Source: Lachnospiraceae bacterium (GTDB taxonomy: Bacteria; Bacillota; Clostridia; Lachnospirales; Lachnospiraceae). Taken from it: a stretch of 64,000 nucleotides of DNA. The notes below the pieces were generated by a model. That model was given only the letters and a program-made list of their open reading frames with translations. It ran no database searches and was not told the origin of the DNA. Below are positions 27,144-37,100 of the stretch, in pieces. The stretch spans positions 62,001 to 126,000 of the forward strand of contig JAILFA010000009.1 in the NCBI GenBank assembly GCA_024687125.1. The letters run 5' to 3'. The position numbers and the translations under genes were made by a program. Position 1 is the stretch's first letter. Every line of letters starts with the position of its first letter.

Positions 27144-27734
27144 TTACCGTATCAGTTCCCGGATAAAATCCATCGTGCCTTTTTCCGCACCGAGCAGCTT
27201 TTCAGTGATATCAATGAATACATCGATCTCATCCCCGGTAAAGTTTCCGTGGTTAAAGAGATCATTGCTGATCAGGAGCAGTATCCGGATACGAATCGGA
27301 ATATGATCACAGTGAAAGATTCCCTGATCAGTACCTTCCTGAGCAACTTCGGCAAGCATCGGGACGACAGTTTCGATCAGTCTGTTCAGGATCTTTTCGT
27401 GCATGATCGTATTTTCCGGATGCATCAGGGCATCCTGGATCGGCAGTTCCTCCTGAGAAGGGCGAAGAGAGGAGATGATCCCGACGATCTTCTGAGGAAC
27501 CGGCAGATCAGCCTGAAGGATCTTTCTTGCGGCCTCTGTTTCCTGATCGATCATCATATCGATCACTTCCTCGAGCGTCTGTTCCTTGCTCTCAAAATAG
27601 TAGTAATAGGTTCCCTTGGCGATACCGGCTTCTTCAATGATGTCGTCTACGCTGGTGTTTTCATAGCCGCGGGACAGGAACATCCGGTATGCGATCTCAA
27701 GAAGCTTCAGTTTTCTTTTTTCACCTTTTTTCAT
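27144..27734 (-). CDS. TetR/AcrR family transcriptional regulator
   Basis: 196 residues. The N-terminal helix-turn-helix is typical: ENTSVDDIIEEAGIAKGTYY followed by YYFESKEQTLEEV; the remainder is a ligand-binding helical domain. First gene of a minus-strand operon with an MFS exporter and a CPBP protein. The promoter region holds two palindromes with the CGACT-n-AGTCG pattern, one at the expected transcription start and one just upstream of the -35, so autorepression is likely. The ligand is probably a substrate of the exporter. Confidence 0.92.
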   Translation of the reverse strand: MKKGEKRKLKLLEIAYRMFLSRGYENTSVDDIIEEAGIAKGTYYYYFESKEQTLEEVIDMMIDQETEAARKILQADLPVPQKIVGIISSLRPSQEELPIQDALMHPENTIMHEKILNRLIETVVPMLAEVAQEGTDQGIFHCDHIPIRIRILLLISNDLFNHGNFTGDEIDVFIDITEKLLGAEKGTMDFIRELIR

Positions 27735-27749
27735 TTATGATCCTCAAAA

Positions 27750-27765
27750 TTCGACTTTCGGTCGG
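27750..27765. promoter_or_regulatory. TetR operator candidate 1
   Basis: TTCGACTTTCGGTCGG is an imperfect inverted repeat with CGACT and GGTCG arms. It lies just downstream of the tetR -10, over the expected transcription start. It matches the better palindrome at 27809 in 10 of the 13 core positions. Confidence 0.6.
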
Positions 27766-27771
27766 TTTTTT

Positions 27772-27800
27772 ATTTTAAAGGATCAAAAACAACCTGTCAA
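27772..27800 (-). promoter_or_regulatory. Promoter of the tetR-MFS-CPBP operon
   Basis: On the minus strand TTGACA (27795-27800), 17 bp, TAAAAT (27772-27777). Transcription should start near 27765, inside operator candidate 1, with a leader of about 30 nt to the ATG at 27734. Confidence 0.75.
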
Positions 27801-27808
27801 GGATTTTT

Positions 27809-27823
27809 TCGACTGTCAGTCGA
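27809..27823. promoter_or_regulatory. TetR operator candidate 2
   Basis: TCGACTG-T-CAGTCGA is a perfect palindrome with 7-bp arms. It lies 8 bp upstream of the tetR -35 and about 32 bp upstream of the -35 of the divergent histidine-kinase operon, so a bound TetR might touch both. Confidence 0.65.
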
Positions 27824-27855
27824 TTTTTCTAAAATGAAGTAATATCAGTGCTTTC

Positions 27856-27884
27856 TTGACCGTTCAGAAGGGGTTGGGTATAAT
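27856..27884 (+). promoter_or_regulatory. Promoter of the signalling operon, predicts leaderless mRNA
   Basis: TTGACC (27856-27861), 17-bp spacer, TATAAT (27879-27884). Only 8 nt separate the -10 from the ATG at 27893, so transcription should begin at or within 2 nt of the start codon. The nearest purine-rich stretch (AAGGGG) lies inside the promoter spacer. Confidence 0.8.
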
Positions 27885-27892
27885 GATTCTGT

Positions 27893-30673
27893 ATGCATAA
27901 ATCCATTGACGAAAAAAGACTCTCCTTACGGAACAAGATCATAGCTGCTCTCGTCATCATCTTTTTTGTCGGGATCATCCTGATGTATTACCGAATGCTT
28001 TACAGTGAAAAGCGCAGTAATATCATCAAGAGAGGAGAAATGACCGCCAGGGAATCGGCGGATCATATTGACCAGTACCTTACCACAAATATGGATAACA
28101 TAAAGCTGGCCGCTTATACACTGGATGAGATGCTCCGGGAAAACAGGACTGATGAGGAGATCCAGGACTATCTTGTCACGCAGTCAACCGCGGTGAGAAC
28201 TGCGGTCATAGAGAATATGACCGGTCTTTACGGCTATATCAACGGCAGGTTCTTCAGCGGGACCAACTGGATCCCTCCAGAGGGTTATGTTGCCACGGAT
28301 CGCCCCTGGTATACCAATGCCATGGAAACGCCCGGTGAACTGACGATACTGGATCCCTATGTCGACGTTCAGTCAGGCAATGTCATGCTCGCACTCGGCA
28401 AGACCCTGTGCGACGGCGTCAGTGTGATCTCTGTTGATGTATCGCTGGATCAGATCCAGAAACTCACCGAAGATGCCGTCAAGAGCGGAAACTCTGACAT
28501 GGAAATGCTGATCAACGACAAGGGGGTCGTCGTTGCGCATTCCGACAAAGAAGAGATCGGCCTCGATTACAGCATGGAGAATAACTCAATCGGAGCTGCG
28601 ATATTTGAGAAGTTCAAAAGCTCTGACGACCTGAGCTTTGATCTCGTTTTTCGGGAGAATACCTATGTGGTTTATTCCGCTGTACTGAACAACGGCTGGC
28701 TCTGTATCTCTGTCAAGAACGCGACGAATGTGTTCAATTCCCTGAATTCCCTCCTGGTCATCACGATCACGGTCCTGCTTGCGGTCACCCTGATCATCAG
28801 TATCATCATGAAGCGATCGAGAAAGTATCTGCATCTGTCTGCCAGAGCGATCGCCGCCAATGAGGCCAAATCCGAATTCCTGTCAAATATGTCCCATGAG
28901 ATCAGGACACCGATCAACGCCATGCTCGGCATGAACGAGATGATCCTCAGGGAGAGCGATGATACGACGATCCTCACCTATTCCGATAATATCCAGAAAG
29001 CCGGAAAGAATCTGCTTGGGATCGTCAATGAAATCCTGGATTTTTCCAAGATCGAAGCGGGGAAAATGGAGATCATCCCTGTGGATTATGACCTTTCTTC
29101 CCTTATTAAGGAACTGATGAACATGATCCATACCAGAGCGGAAGACAAGGGGCTGCTCCTTGACTGCGAATTTGACCGTAATATCCCGAGACGCCTGAAC
29201 GGTGATGAGGTCCGCATCAAGCAGATCATCACCAATATCCTGACAAACGCTGTGAAATACACGCACAAAGGCGGTATTACATTTCAGGTCGGCTATGAGA
29301 AACTGAAGGATGACCCGGAGAGCATTCTGCTCAAGGTTTCCGTTACAGATTCCGGGATCGGGATCAAACCGGAGGATCTGAAAAAACTCTTCAATCAGTT
29401 CGAAAGGATCGAAGAGACCCGCAACCGGAACATTGAAGGAACCGGTCTGGGGATGAACATCACCAAGATGCTCCTGGAAATGATGGGCTCCAGGCTCGAA
29501 GTACAGAGTGTATACGGTGAAGGCTCGACCTTCAGATTTTCTCTGAAGCAGAAAGTCGTTAACTGGGATCCTGTCGGAGATTATGAAGAGAGCTACAAAG
29601 AACATCTGACTGAAGACCGGTACCATGAGAAATTCAAAGCTCCGGACGCAAGGATCCTTGTTGTGGATGATAACTCCATGAACCTGATGGTCTTCAAGAG
29701 CCTGGTCAAACAGACCTGTGTCCGGATAGATACAGCCTTAAGCGGTGATCAGGGGATCCAAAGCACCATGGATACACAATACGACATGATCTTTCTCGAT
29801 CATATGATGCCCGTAAAGGACGGCATCGAGACGCTTCATGAGATCAGACAGAACGCAGGGAATCCCAATAAAAAAACACCCACCATCTGCCTTACGGCTA
29901 ATGCGATCTCCGGGGCGAGAGAGGAATACCTTGCCGCAGGATTTGATGATTATCTTACCAAACCGATCGATCCCGAAAAACTCGAAGACGTGATGCTTTC
30001 GTTTCTCCCGAAGGACAAGATCCTGTTTGACGAGACCGCTGTCAGCGCGCCTGCAGATCACAAGGAAAGCAGCATAGACGTAGCCTCGGCACTCAAAGAC
30101 ACTTCGATCGATCCGGAAGCCGGTATCAGAAACAGCGGATCGAAAGAGTCCTATCTTGCGCTTTTGAAGATCTTTTATGAGGATATCGACGATAAGAAAG
30201 ATGAGATCGAAAAGTATTATCGCGAAAATGACGTGAAAAACTATACGATCAAGGTACACGCGCTCAAAAGCTCCGCACGGATCATCGGAGCGGGTGATTT
30301 CGGCGAGATGGCACAGGAGATGGAAAACGCCGGCAAAGCCTCGGATACCGACTATATCCGCAGTCATCATGACCTGCTCATGGAAGAATTACTCAAGTTC
30401 AAGGAACCGTTATCAGCAGTTCTGGCAGATTACATCAAAGAAGCAAACAAGCCGCTTGCGGATCCGGATATCCTGGATGCCGTATTTGATGAGATGTGCA
30501 AAGGGGCAGCGGATATGGACTGCGAAATACTTGACGGGATTTTCTCTGAGATGGAGGAATACCGTATCCCTCCGGAGTATATAGAGTTATATGACAGTAT
30601 TAAAGAAGCATCGGATCAGTATGCGTATGACAGAATCCTGTCACTGCTGCAGGAACGCGCAATGAAAGAGTGA
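27893..30673 (+). CDS. Hybrid sensor histidine kinase with Cache-like sensor, receiver and Hpt
   Basis: 926 residues. A membrane helix (about 14-32) and a second (about 280-302) flank a 245-residue outer sensor that looks like a dCache domain (for example DRPWYTNAMETPGELTILDPYVD). Then HisKA with NMSHEIRTPINAM (phospho-His335), HATPase with DSGIGIKPEDLKKLF and GTGLGMNI, receiver with phospho-Asp636 (FLDHMMPVKDG) and the KP pair, and a C-terminal Hpt with His789 (KVHALKSSAR). A full phosphorelay inside one chain. First gene of the signalling operon; mRNA seems leaderless. Signal unknown; Cache domains often bind small molecules such as amino acids. Confidence 0.9.
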   Translation: MHKSIDEKRLSLRNKIIAALVIIFFVGIILMYYRMLYSEKRSNIIKRGEMTARESADHIDQYLTTNMDNIKLAAYTLDEMLRENRTDEEIQDYLVTQSTAVRTAVIENMTGLYGYINGRFFSGTNWIPPEGYVATDRPWYTNAMETPGELTILDPYVDVQSGNVMLALGKTLCDGVSVISVDVSLDQIQKLTEDAVKSGNSDMEMLINDKGVVVAHSDKEEIGLDYSMENNSIGAAIFEKFKSSDDLSFDLVFRENTYVVYSAVLNNGWLCISVKNATNVFNSLNSLLVITITVLLAVTLIISIIMKRSRKYLHLSARAIAANEAKSEFLSNMSHEIRTPINAMLGMNEMILRESDDTTILTYSDNIQKAGKNLLGIVNEILDFSKIEAGKMEIIPVDYDLSSLIKELMNMIHTRAEDKGLLLDCEFDRNIPRRLNGDEVRIKQIITNILTNAVKYTHKGGITFQVGYEKLKDDPESILLKVSVTDSGIGIKPEDLKKLFNQFERIEETRNRNIEGTGLGMNITKMLLEMMGSRLEVQSVYGEGSTFRFSLKQKVVNWDPVGDYEESYKEHLTEDRYHEKFKAPDARILVVDDNSMNLMVFKSLVKQTCVRIDTALSGDQGIQSTMDTQYDMIFLDHMMPVKDGIETLHEIRQNAGNPNKKTPTICLTANAISGAREEYLAAGFDDYLTKPIDPEKLEDVMLSFLPKDKILFDETAVSAPADHKESSIDVASALKDTSIDPEAGIRNSGSKESYLALLKIFYEDIDDKKDEIEKYYRENDVKNYTIKVHALKSSARIIGAGDFGEMAQEMENAGKASDTDYIRSHHDLLMEELLKFKEPLSAVLADYIKEANKPLADPDILDAVFDEMCKGAADMDCEILDGIFSEMEEYRIPPEYIELYDSIKEASDQYAYDRILSLLQERAMKE

Positions 30674-30678
30674 CATCT

Positions 30679-32031
30679 ATGAGTTATTGGATTGTAATCG
30701 TCGACGATGAACCGTTTTGCCTGACAAACGCGAAAAATCTGCTGCGCGAGCAGAATATGCGTGTCAGTTGTCTGCGATCCGGAAAAGATCTTCTGACATT
30801 CATGGAGACGCATGATCCGGATCTGATCCTTCTGGATATTCTGATGCCCGAAATGGACGGTTTTGAGACCTACCATGCGCTCAGAGTCTGTGAGGGCAAA
30901 AAGGGAGTACCTCAGACACCGGTCATCTTTCTTACCGGCGAAGACAATCATGAAACGGAACGAAGAGGGCTCAAGGCGGGGGCTTCAGATTTCATACATA
31001 AACCTTTTGACAAAGACATCCTGATCAAAAGGATCAACAACGCGATCATCAACAGCAAAATGATCGAAAACCTCACAGAAGAAGCAACCCTGGATAAGCT
31101 TACCGGCTTTCTCAATAAATCCAGCGGAACGGAAAAGATCTCGTCCCTTTGCCAGGAAAGCGTCGGTTCCCTTGTGATCATGGATCTGGATAATTTCAAA
31201 CTCGTCAACGATCTGTACGGTCATGATATGGGGGACCGTATCCTCGTGGCATTCGCGGGGATCGTGAGACATAATGTCAGAGCGGATGATGTAGTCTCAC
31301 GGATCGGCGGTGATGAGTTCATGGGGTTTTTCTCCGATCTGACAGACGATCATGCTGTAGCGTCATTCGCGAAGAGGCTGAACACAGAGCTTTCCGAGGA
31401 AGCGGCTTCCATGATGGGAAAAGAGCACGGCATTCCGCTGGGGATCTCCATCGGTGTAGCGGTTTCTTCAGATGAGCAGAATGCGTTTCAGATCCTCTTC
31501 CGTTATGCGGACAGCGCCTTATATGAGGCAAAGCGCCAGGGCAAACACGGATATGTGATCTATAAACAGCTTCTGACAAAGCAGGATAACGATAATGATC
31601 TCGAACAGGATCTGGAAAGGATCACTCAGATCGTCGCGGAGCGCGGCGAAGGAAAAGGAGCGATGATCCTCAGCCAGGAAGCCTTTACATGGAACTATCA
31701 GTATATCGAGAGATTCGTCATTCGTTACGGCGGCGTGGCGACGCGCATACTTTTTTCGATTTCCTCAGACGAACAGGGTGTGTTGTTTTCCGAGATCGTT
31801 TCCGAATTCGGAAAATCTTTACAGAATACCCTCAGAAAGATCGATATCATCCTGCAATGGCAGCATAACCAGTATTTTGTCGTCCTCCCGCAGCTGAAGC
31901 AGAAGGATATGCACAGAGTGATCGAGCGGGTACTGGGTGCCTGGGAAAAACGCGGTTATCACGAACGCGTCAGGATCGACTATGTAACATCGTTCCTTTC
32001 TGCAGAGAACGATCAGGCAGAAGGGAAATGA
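30679..32031 (+). CDS. Receiver-GGDEF diguanylate cyclase with extra degenerate GGDEF-like domain
   Basis: 450 residues from ATG 30679; a GTG at 30670 overlapping the kinase stop is an alternative. Receiver residues 1-125 with phospho-Asp53 (LLDILMPEMDG). GGDEF domain with an intact active motif at residues 210-214 (SRIGGDEFMG), so c-di-GMP synthesis is expected; RxxD (RADD) lies at the usual I-site spacing before it, which predicts product inhibition. A further 130 C-terminal residues (IDIILQWQHNQYFVVLPQ) resemble a second GGDEF fold without the catalytic motif. Sits directly behind the hybrid kinase, the likely phosphodonor. Confidence 0.88.
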   Translation: MSYWIVIVDDEPFCLTNAKNLLREQNMRVSCLRSGKDLLTFMETHDPDLILLDILMPEMDGFETYHALRVCEGKKGVPQTPVIFLTGEDNHETERRGLKAGASDFIHKPFDKDILIKRINNAIINSKMIENLTEEATLDKLTGFLNKSSGTEKISSLCQESVGSLVIMDLDNFKLVNDLYGHDMGDRILVAFAGIVRHNVRADDVVSRIGGDEFMGFFSDLTDDHAVASFAKRLNTELSEEAASMMGKEHGIPLGISIGVAVSSDEQNAFQILFRYADSALYEAKRQGKHGYVIYKQLLTKQDNDNDLEQDLERITQIVAERGEGKGAMILSQEAFTWNYQYIERFVIRYGGVATRILFSISSDEQGVLFSEIVSEFGKSLQNTLRKIDIILQWQHNQYFVVLPQLKQKDMHRVIERVLGAWEKRGYHERVRIDYVTSFLSAENDQAEGK

Positions 32032-32056
32032 TCATTATCCGTCAGTGAGGTCGGAC

Positions 32057-34108
32057 ATGAATCTTAAAAGCAATGAAAAGTATATTGTTTTGATCGCGAC
32101 GCTGGGCTCTGTCGGGCTGATCATCGAAAACTATCTGCTGGGCTGGGAATTCTGGGTCCCGCCGATCGTGCTGATCGCGATCGTTCTGATCTGGGCTGTG
32201 AATCTTACGGACAGGATCGAATATGGCATCAGAAAGCTGTTTTATTTCGTTATCGCTGTCCTCTTACTGTTTTATCATGGAATACACAGGAGCAGCCTGT
32301 ACGATACAGGTATTGTTACTGTAATGATCATGGTCATCTACTCGATCTTCAACAGTGTCTATATGATGAATATCCTTCTGGCGGAATTCACTGTCATCTG
32401 GTTCATTCAGTTCCTTGATCTTCCGGAGGGGGAGCCGATCATCTATGACAGACTGACCATATCGAGGCTCCTTCTGCATGCGCTCATCGTCGTGATCATC
32501 TATTATTTCTGTGTGCGTTCCATCAACGAACGGGTTGATGACGAGGAGGAGAGAAGATCCAGGGAAGCGCGCATCGAAGCCAACGATGCCAGTATGGAGG
32601 ACTTTCTGTCCAACATCTCCCATGAGCTGCGTACGCCTGTCAATGTTGTCAACGGCATGTCCGATCTGCTCATCCGCAAGGGGATCGACCTGGAGGGGGC
32701 TGCCATCAGAAATGCGGGAATGCGTCTGGCGTATCAGATCGAGGATATCCAGGACTATACGGAGTGTAAGCGGGGCAAAGTCTTCATCGAAGAAGACAAT
32801 TATATGAGCACCTCCCTGATCAATGACGTTGTTACGAATTTCCGCCTGAATGACAATTCAAGAGATCTTGTACTTGTGGTCGACATGAATCCGGCTGTTC
32901 CGACGATGATGCGCGGGGATATCAGAAAGCTGCACAAGATCTTCCGGCATCTGCTTGAAAACGCCGTCAAGTTTACCAGAAAAGGCGGCATTTATGTGAA
33001 GATGTATACCGAAGCAGTCGAAAACGGTGTAAATCTGTGCATTGAGATGACGGATACCGGTATCGGAATGGACAGAAACGCGATCCGGTCTGTCACCGAA
33101 GGTATGTATCAGGAGAACAAAAAACGCAACCGAAGTTCCGGGGGCATCGGACTGGGCCTTTTCATCGTTTACGGATTTGCTCACCGTTTGGGTGGTTTTG
33201 TCAGAATCGAGAGCGAAAAAAGAGCAGGTACGACGATCCGCGTGACGATCCCGCAAAAGGTGGTGGATCCGACTCCCTGCCTGTCCCTGAAGGATTCTTT
33301 TGACGGTTCGATCCTGTTCCATGTTAAGCCGGATAAGTACAAGGTCGCCAGACTGCGTGATTTCTACCGTCACATGGCGGGCAATCTCGCGTCCGGCATA
33401 CATGTGCCGCTGTATCCGGCTGAGACTGTCTATGAAGTGGAACGGCTCAGGGAAAAGATGCATGTTACCCACGTATTTATGGGGCAGGAAGAATACGAAG
33501 AAAACAAGGGATACTTCGAGGGACTCGCAGGCGAAGGCATTGTTGTCGTGGTATCTGCAGGATCTGACGTGAAGACGCCGGAAAACAGCAGAGTCGTCCT
33601 GATGCCCAAACCTCTGTATGCATATCCGATCATCAGGATCCTCAACTACGGGACAGGCATCAGAGACGCGGAGGACGAAAAGGCAGTAAATAAGCCGGTA
33701 TTTAATGGAGTAAAGGTTCTGGTCGTCGATGACGAACCCATGAATCTGGTCGTCGCGACATCGCTGTTCAGGAATTACGGGATGATCGTGGAAACAGCGG
33801 CAAGCGGCAGAGAGTCCATCAGAAAAGTTCGTGACAACGATTATGACGTCGTTTTTATGGATCATATGATGCCGGAAATGGATGGTGTTGAAGCCATGAA
33901 GCAGATCCGATCCGTCGTCAGCGACACGGACAGAAGCGTTCTTGTCGTGGCACTTACCGCAAATGCTGTTTCCGGTGCACGAGAGATGTTTATCCGGGAA
34001 GGCTTTGACGGCTTCATCGCCAAACCGATCGACACATCGGATTTTGAACGGGTGATGCAGCGTATCCTGCCGGGAACACGCAGCGAAAAAGGAGGTGCAG
34101 AGAAATGA
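32057..34108 (+). CDS. Membrane hybrid histidine kinase with degenerate plus active receiver
   Basis: 683 residues from ATG 32057 behind GAGG; GTG 32045 is the track start. Six or so N-terminal membrane spans (residues 8-155) with little loop sequence, so the sensor is membrane-embedded. HisKA NISHELRTPVNVV with His189; HATPase with DTGIGMDRNA and GGIGLGLFIV. Next is a receiver-like fold (about residues 415-550) that keeps the MPKPLYAYP lysine region but has no phospho-Asp (HVFMGQEEY). Then a normal receiver with Asp602 (FMDHMMPEMDG). No Hpt domain, unlike its two sister kinases. Overlaps the next kinase gene by ATGA. Confidence 0.87.
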   Translation: MNLKSNEKYIVLIATLGSVGLIIENYLLGWEFWVPPIVLIAIVLIWAVNLTDRIEYGIRKLFYFVIAVLLLFYHGIHRSSLYDTGIVTVMIMVIYSIFNSVYMMNILLAEFTVIWFIQFLDLPEGEPIIYDRLTISRLLLHALIVVIIYYFCVRSINERVDDEEERRSREARIEANDASMEDFLSNISHELRTPVNVVNGMSDLLIRKGIDLEGAAIRNAGMRLAYQIEDIQDYTECKRGKVFIEEDNYMSTSLINDVVTNFRLNDNSRDLVLVVDMNPAVPTMMRGDIRKLHKIFRHLLENAVKFTRKGGIYVKMYTEAVENGVNLCIEMTDTGIGMDRNAIRSVTEGMYQENKKRNRSSGGIGLGLFIVYGFAHRLGGFVRIESEKRAGTTIRVTIPQKVVDPTPCLSLKDSFDGSILFHVKPDKYKVARLRDFYRHMAGNLASGIHVPLYPAETVYEVERLREKMHVTHVFMGQEEYEENKGYFEGLAGEGIVVVVSAGSDVKTPENSRVVLMPKPLYAYPIIRILNYGTGIRDAEDEKAVNKPVFNGVKVLVVDDEPMNLVVATSLFRNYGMIVETAASGRESIRKVRDNDYDVVFMDHMMPEMDGVEAMKQIRSVVSDTDRSVLVVALTANAVSGAREMFIREGFDGFIAKPIDTSDFERVMQRILPGTRSEKGGAEK

Positions 34109-37100
34109 ATCATTTCCGTTTCTTAAAGCCCGCCTTTGACGCAATCAAAGATAAAGACCGCGATTTTACCGAGAGGATCTTCCTGATCCTGACTCTTTTA
34201 TCCGAAGTGGCTGTATTTATCGCTTTTATAGCGGATCTGATCACGGGAGAAAACCCGTATGAGCTTATGACGCTGATAATCACGCTGATCGCAGTGCCGT
34301 CCATCGTTCTGATCAGTCTGCATTTTGACGCCATTAAGACAGCGATCAGGATCATCGTTCTGGCACTGGTATTCCTGATCCTTCCCGCACTGTACTTTTT
34401 CGGCGGAGGCATTGAAGGCGGCGGGTTTATCTGGATCATTTTCGCTTTCATGTATGTCGGTCTTGTTCTGAGCGGCAGATGGCGGAACATCATGTTTACG
34501 ATGATCGCTCTCCTGGCGCTGGGCTGCTATCTGGCTTCGTATTATTATCCGGACCTGCTGTATCCGCACTCCAGAGAGATGTTCTATGTGGATACGTTTG
34601 TTTCTCTCATCATGGTCGGCGTTCTATGCTTTGGAATGACCTGGTCGCAGGGACTTCTGTTCAAAGAGGAAAACGAGCGCGCCAAAAAAGAAGCGGAGAG
34701 AGCTGAGGAACTGACCCGCCAGCAGAACCGGTTCTTCTCAAGCATGAGTCATGAGATCCGTACACCGATCAATTCCATCCTGGGATTAAACGAACTGATC
34801 CTGCGCGATCAGAATGCTACGGATGATATCGCAAGAGACGCTTCCGGGATCCAGGGCTCCGGAAAGATGCTTCTCGCGCTGATCAACGACATCCTGGATT
34901 TTTCAAAAATGGAAGCCGGAAGCATGGATATCGTACCGGTGGATTATAAGATCGGCGACATGCTTTCCGAGGTCGTCAATATGATGTGGCTCAGGGCGCA
35001 TGACAAGGGACTCGATTTTGAGGTGAGCGTTGATCCGGAAGTCCCCACAGTGATGTATGGGGATGAAGTCCGCATCAAACAGGTGATCATCAATCTGCTC
35101 AACAATGCCGTGAAATACACAAAGAGCGGGCGTGTTGAACTTCGCATCGAAAGCAGGGACATCGATCATGATACCGTCGAACTGCTGATCTCCATCACGG
35201 ATACCGGCATGGGGATCAAAAAAGAAGATATCCCATATCTGTTCGATGCTTTTAAGCGTGTCGATCAGGGAGAGAACAGGCATATCGAAGGAACAGGTCT
35301 CGGACTGTCCATCGTCAAACAGCTGGTCGAACTGATGGAAGGCACAGTCACTGTAAACAGTATCTACGGAGAAGGCTCCACATTTACGGTATCGATCAGA
35401 CAAAAGGTGACCGATCACAGCAAGGTCGGCGAACTGAATATCCATAATCAACAGAATATTCAAAGAAGTCTCTATGAGAGCAGCTTTATGGCTCCGGAAG
35501 CCAGGATCCTGATCGTGGATGACAATGAAATGAACCTGCTCGTCGAGAGCCGTCTCCTGGAAGATACAGATATCGGTATCGATAAAGCTCTGAGCGGAAA
35601 GGAAGCGCTGGAGCTGACTCTGAAGAACCATTATGACACGATCTTCATGGATCATCTCATGCCCGGAATGGACGGAATCCAGTGTCTTGAGCTGATCCGT
35701 GAACAGACAGGCGGACTGAACCGCCATACGCCTGTCATTGTACTGACTGCCAATGCCGGAAGTGAGAACAGAGAGATATACAACAACGCCGGCTTTGACG
35801 GATATCTGGTAAAGCCGGTTTCCGGCGCGGCTATGGAAGAAATGCTCATCCATCATATTTCCGCCGATAAGGTGATTCTCAGAAATGTGATGGTCGGAGA
35901 TGATGAAGAGATCCATACTGCCGATCGTTTCGCGGAAAAGCTTCCGGTGATCATCACCTCTTCGAGCATGTGTGATCTTCCGGATGCTGTGGTCAGGAAA
36001 CTGAGGATCCCAATCATCCCGTTTATCATCCGGACAGAGGAGGGCGAATTCAAGGACGGCGTCCATATGGATGCATCGGAACTGATCCGGCATATCAGTT
36101 CAGGAAAAAAGGCTGTTTCCTCTCCGCCGGATGAATCGGCCTACACAGAATTCTTTGCTGATGCATTAAAGAAAGCGCATCACCTGATCCACATCGCGAT
36201 CACGACAAGCATGAGCACTGAATATGAGACAGCATGCGAGGCGGCACGATCATTTGACAATGTCACGATCATCAATTCGGACTGCCTGTCCAGTGCGACA
36301 GGTATCCTTGTGCTCATCGCCTATAAGCTGACCCAGCAGGGGCTGAAGGCAAGTGAGATCGCACGTGAACTGGAAAATGTCAAACATCGGCTCAAGTGCA
36401 GCTTTATCATTGATACAACGGAGTTTATGGCAAAGAAGGGACTGGTCAGTGAACGCTTCCACAGGATCGCCGATTTGCTCAGCATTCATCCTGCGATCCG
36501 CATCAAAGACGACAAAGCCGGTCTTGCCGGTCTGTGGTTCGGAAGATCCAGGCGCGCATACAGAAAGTATATCCGAAAAGCTCTTCCCGTGGACACCGTC
36601 CCTGATGCCGATGTTGCTTTCGTGACTTATGTGGATCTCCCTGAGGAAACCATCACCTGGATCGAGGAGGAGATCCGTAAAACAGTTTACTTTGAACATA
36701 TCGTGTTCATACAGGCTTCCGCGGCAATTTCGTCGAACTGCGGACCGGGCAGCTTTGGCATACTGTATTTCCTGAAATCAAATAAATCCTACAATCTCGG
36801 TTCCTTCATCGATACGATGAAGGCAGCCGAAAAGGCAGCGGAGATCGCAGCCGATCATGATGCATCCGTTGAAGAGGCAGACCTTTCCGAGGAAACGGAA
36901 TCCTATGAAGAGGCTGCTTCTTTCGAGGAACCTTATGTACACGAGGCATCGGAAGAACCGAAATGGTATCAGTTCCTTGACTGTATCGATGCGGAGGCTG
37001 CTGTCAAAAACAGCGGTTCGGAGGAAGCATTTAAGGCGGTCCTGAAGATCTTCTATGATTCCATCACGGAGAAGCACGTGGAACTCGAAAACAGCTATCA

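Noticed and set aside
32858-34144. 428-aa minus-strand ORF opposite a hybrid kinase
   Set aside because: Antisense to well-conserved kinase and receiver domains; the product is His/Arg-rich without domains.
34903-36093. 396-aa minus-strand ORF opposite the DegV kinase
   Set aside because: Shadow of the HATPase and receiver coding strand.
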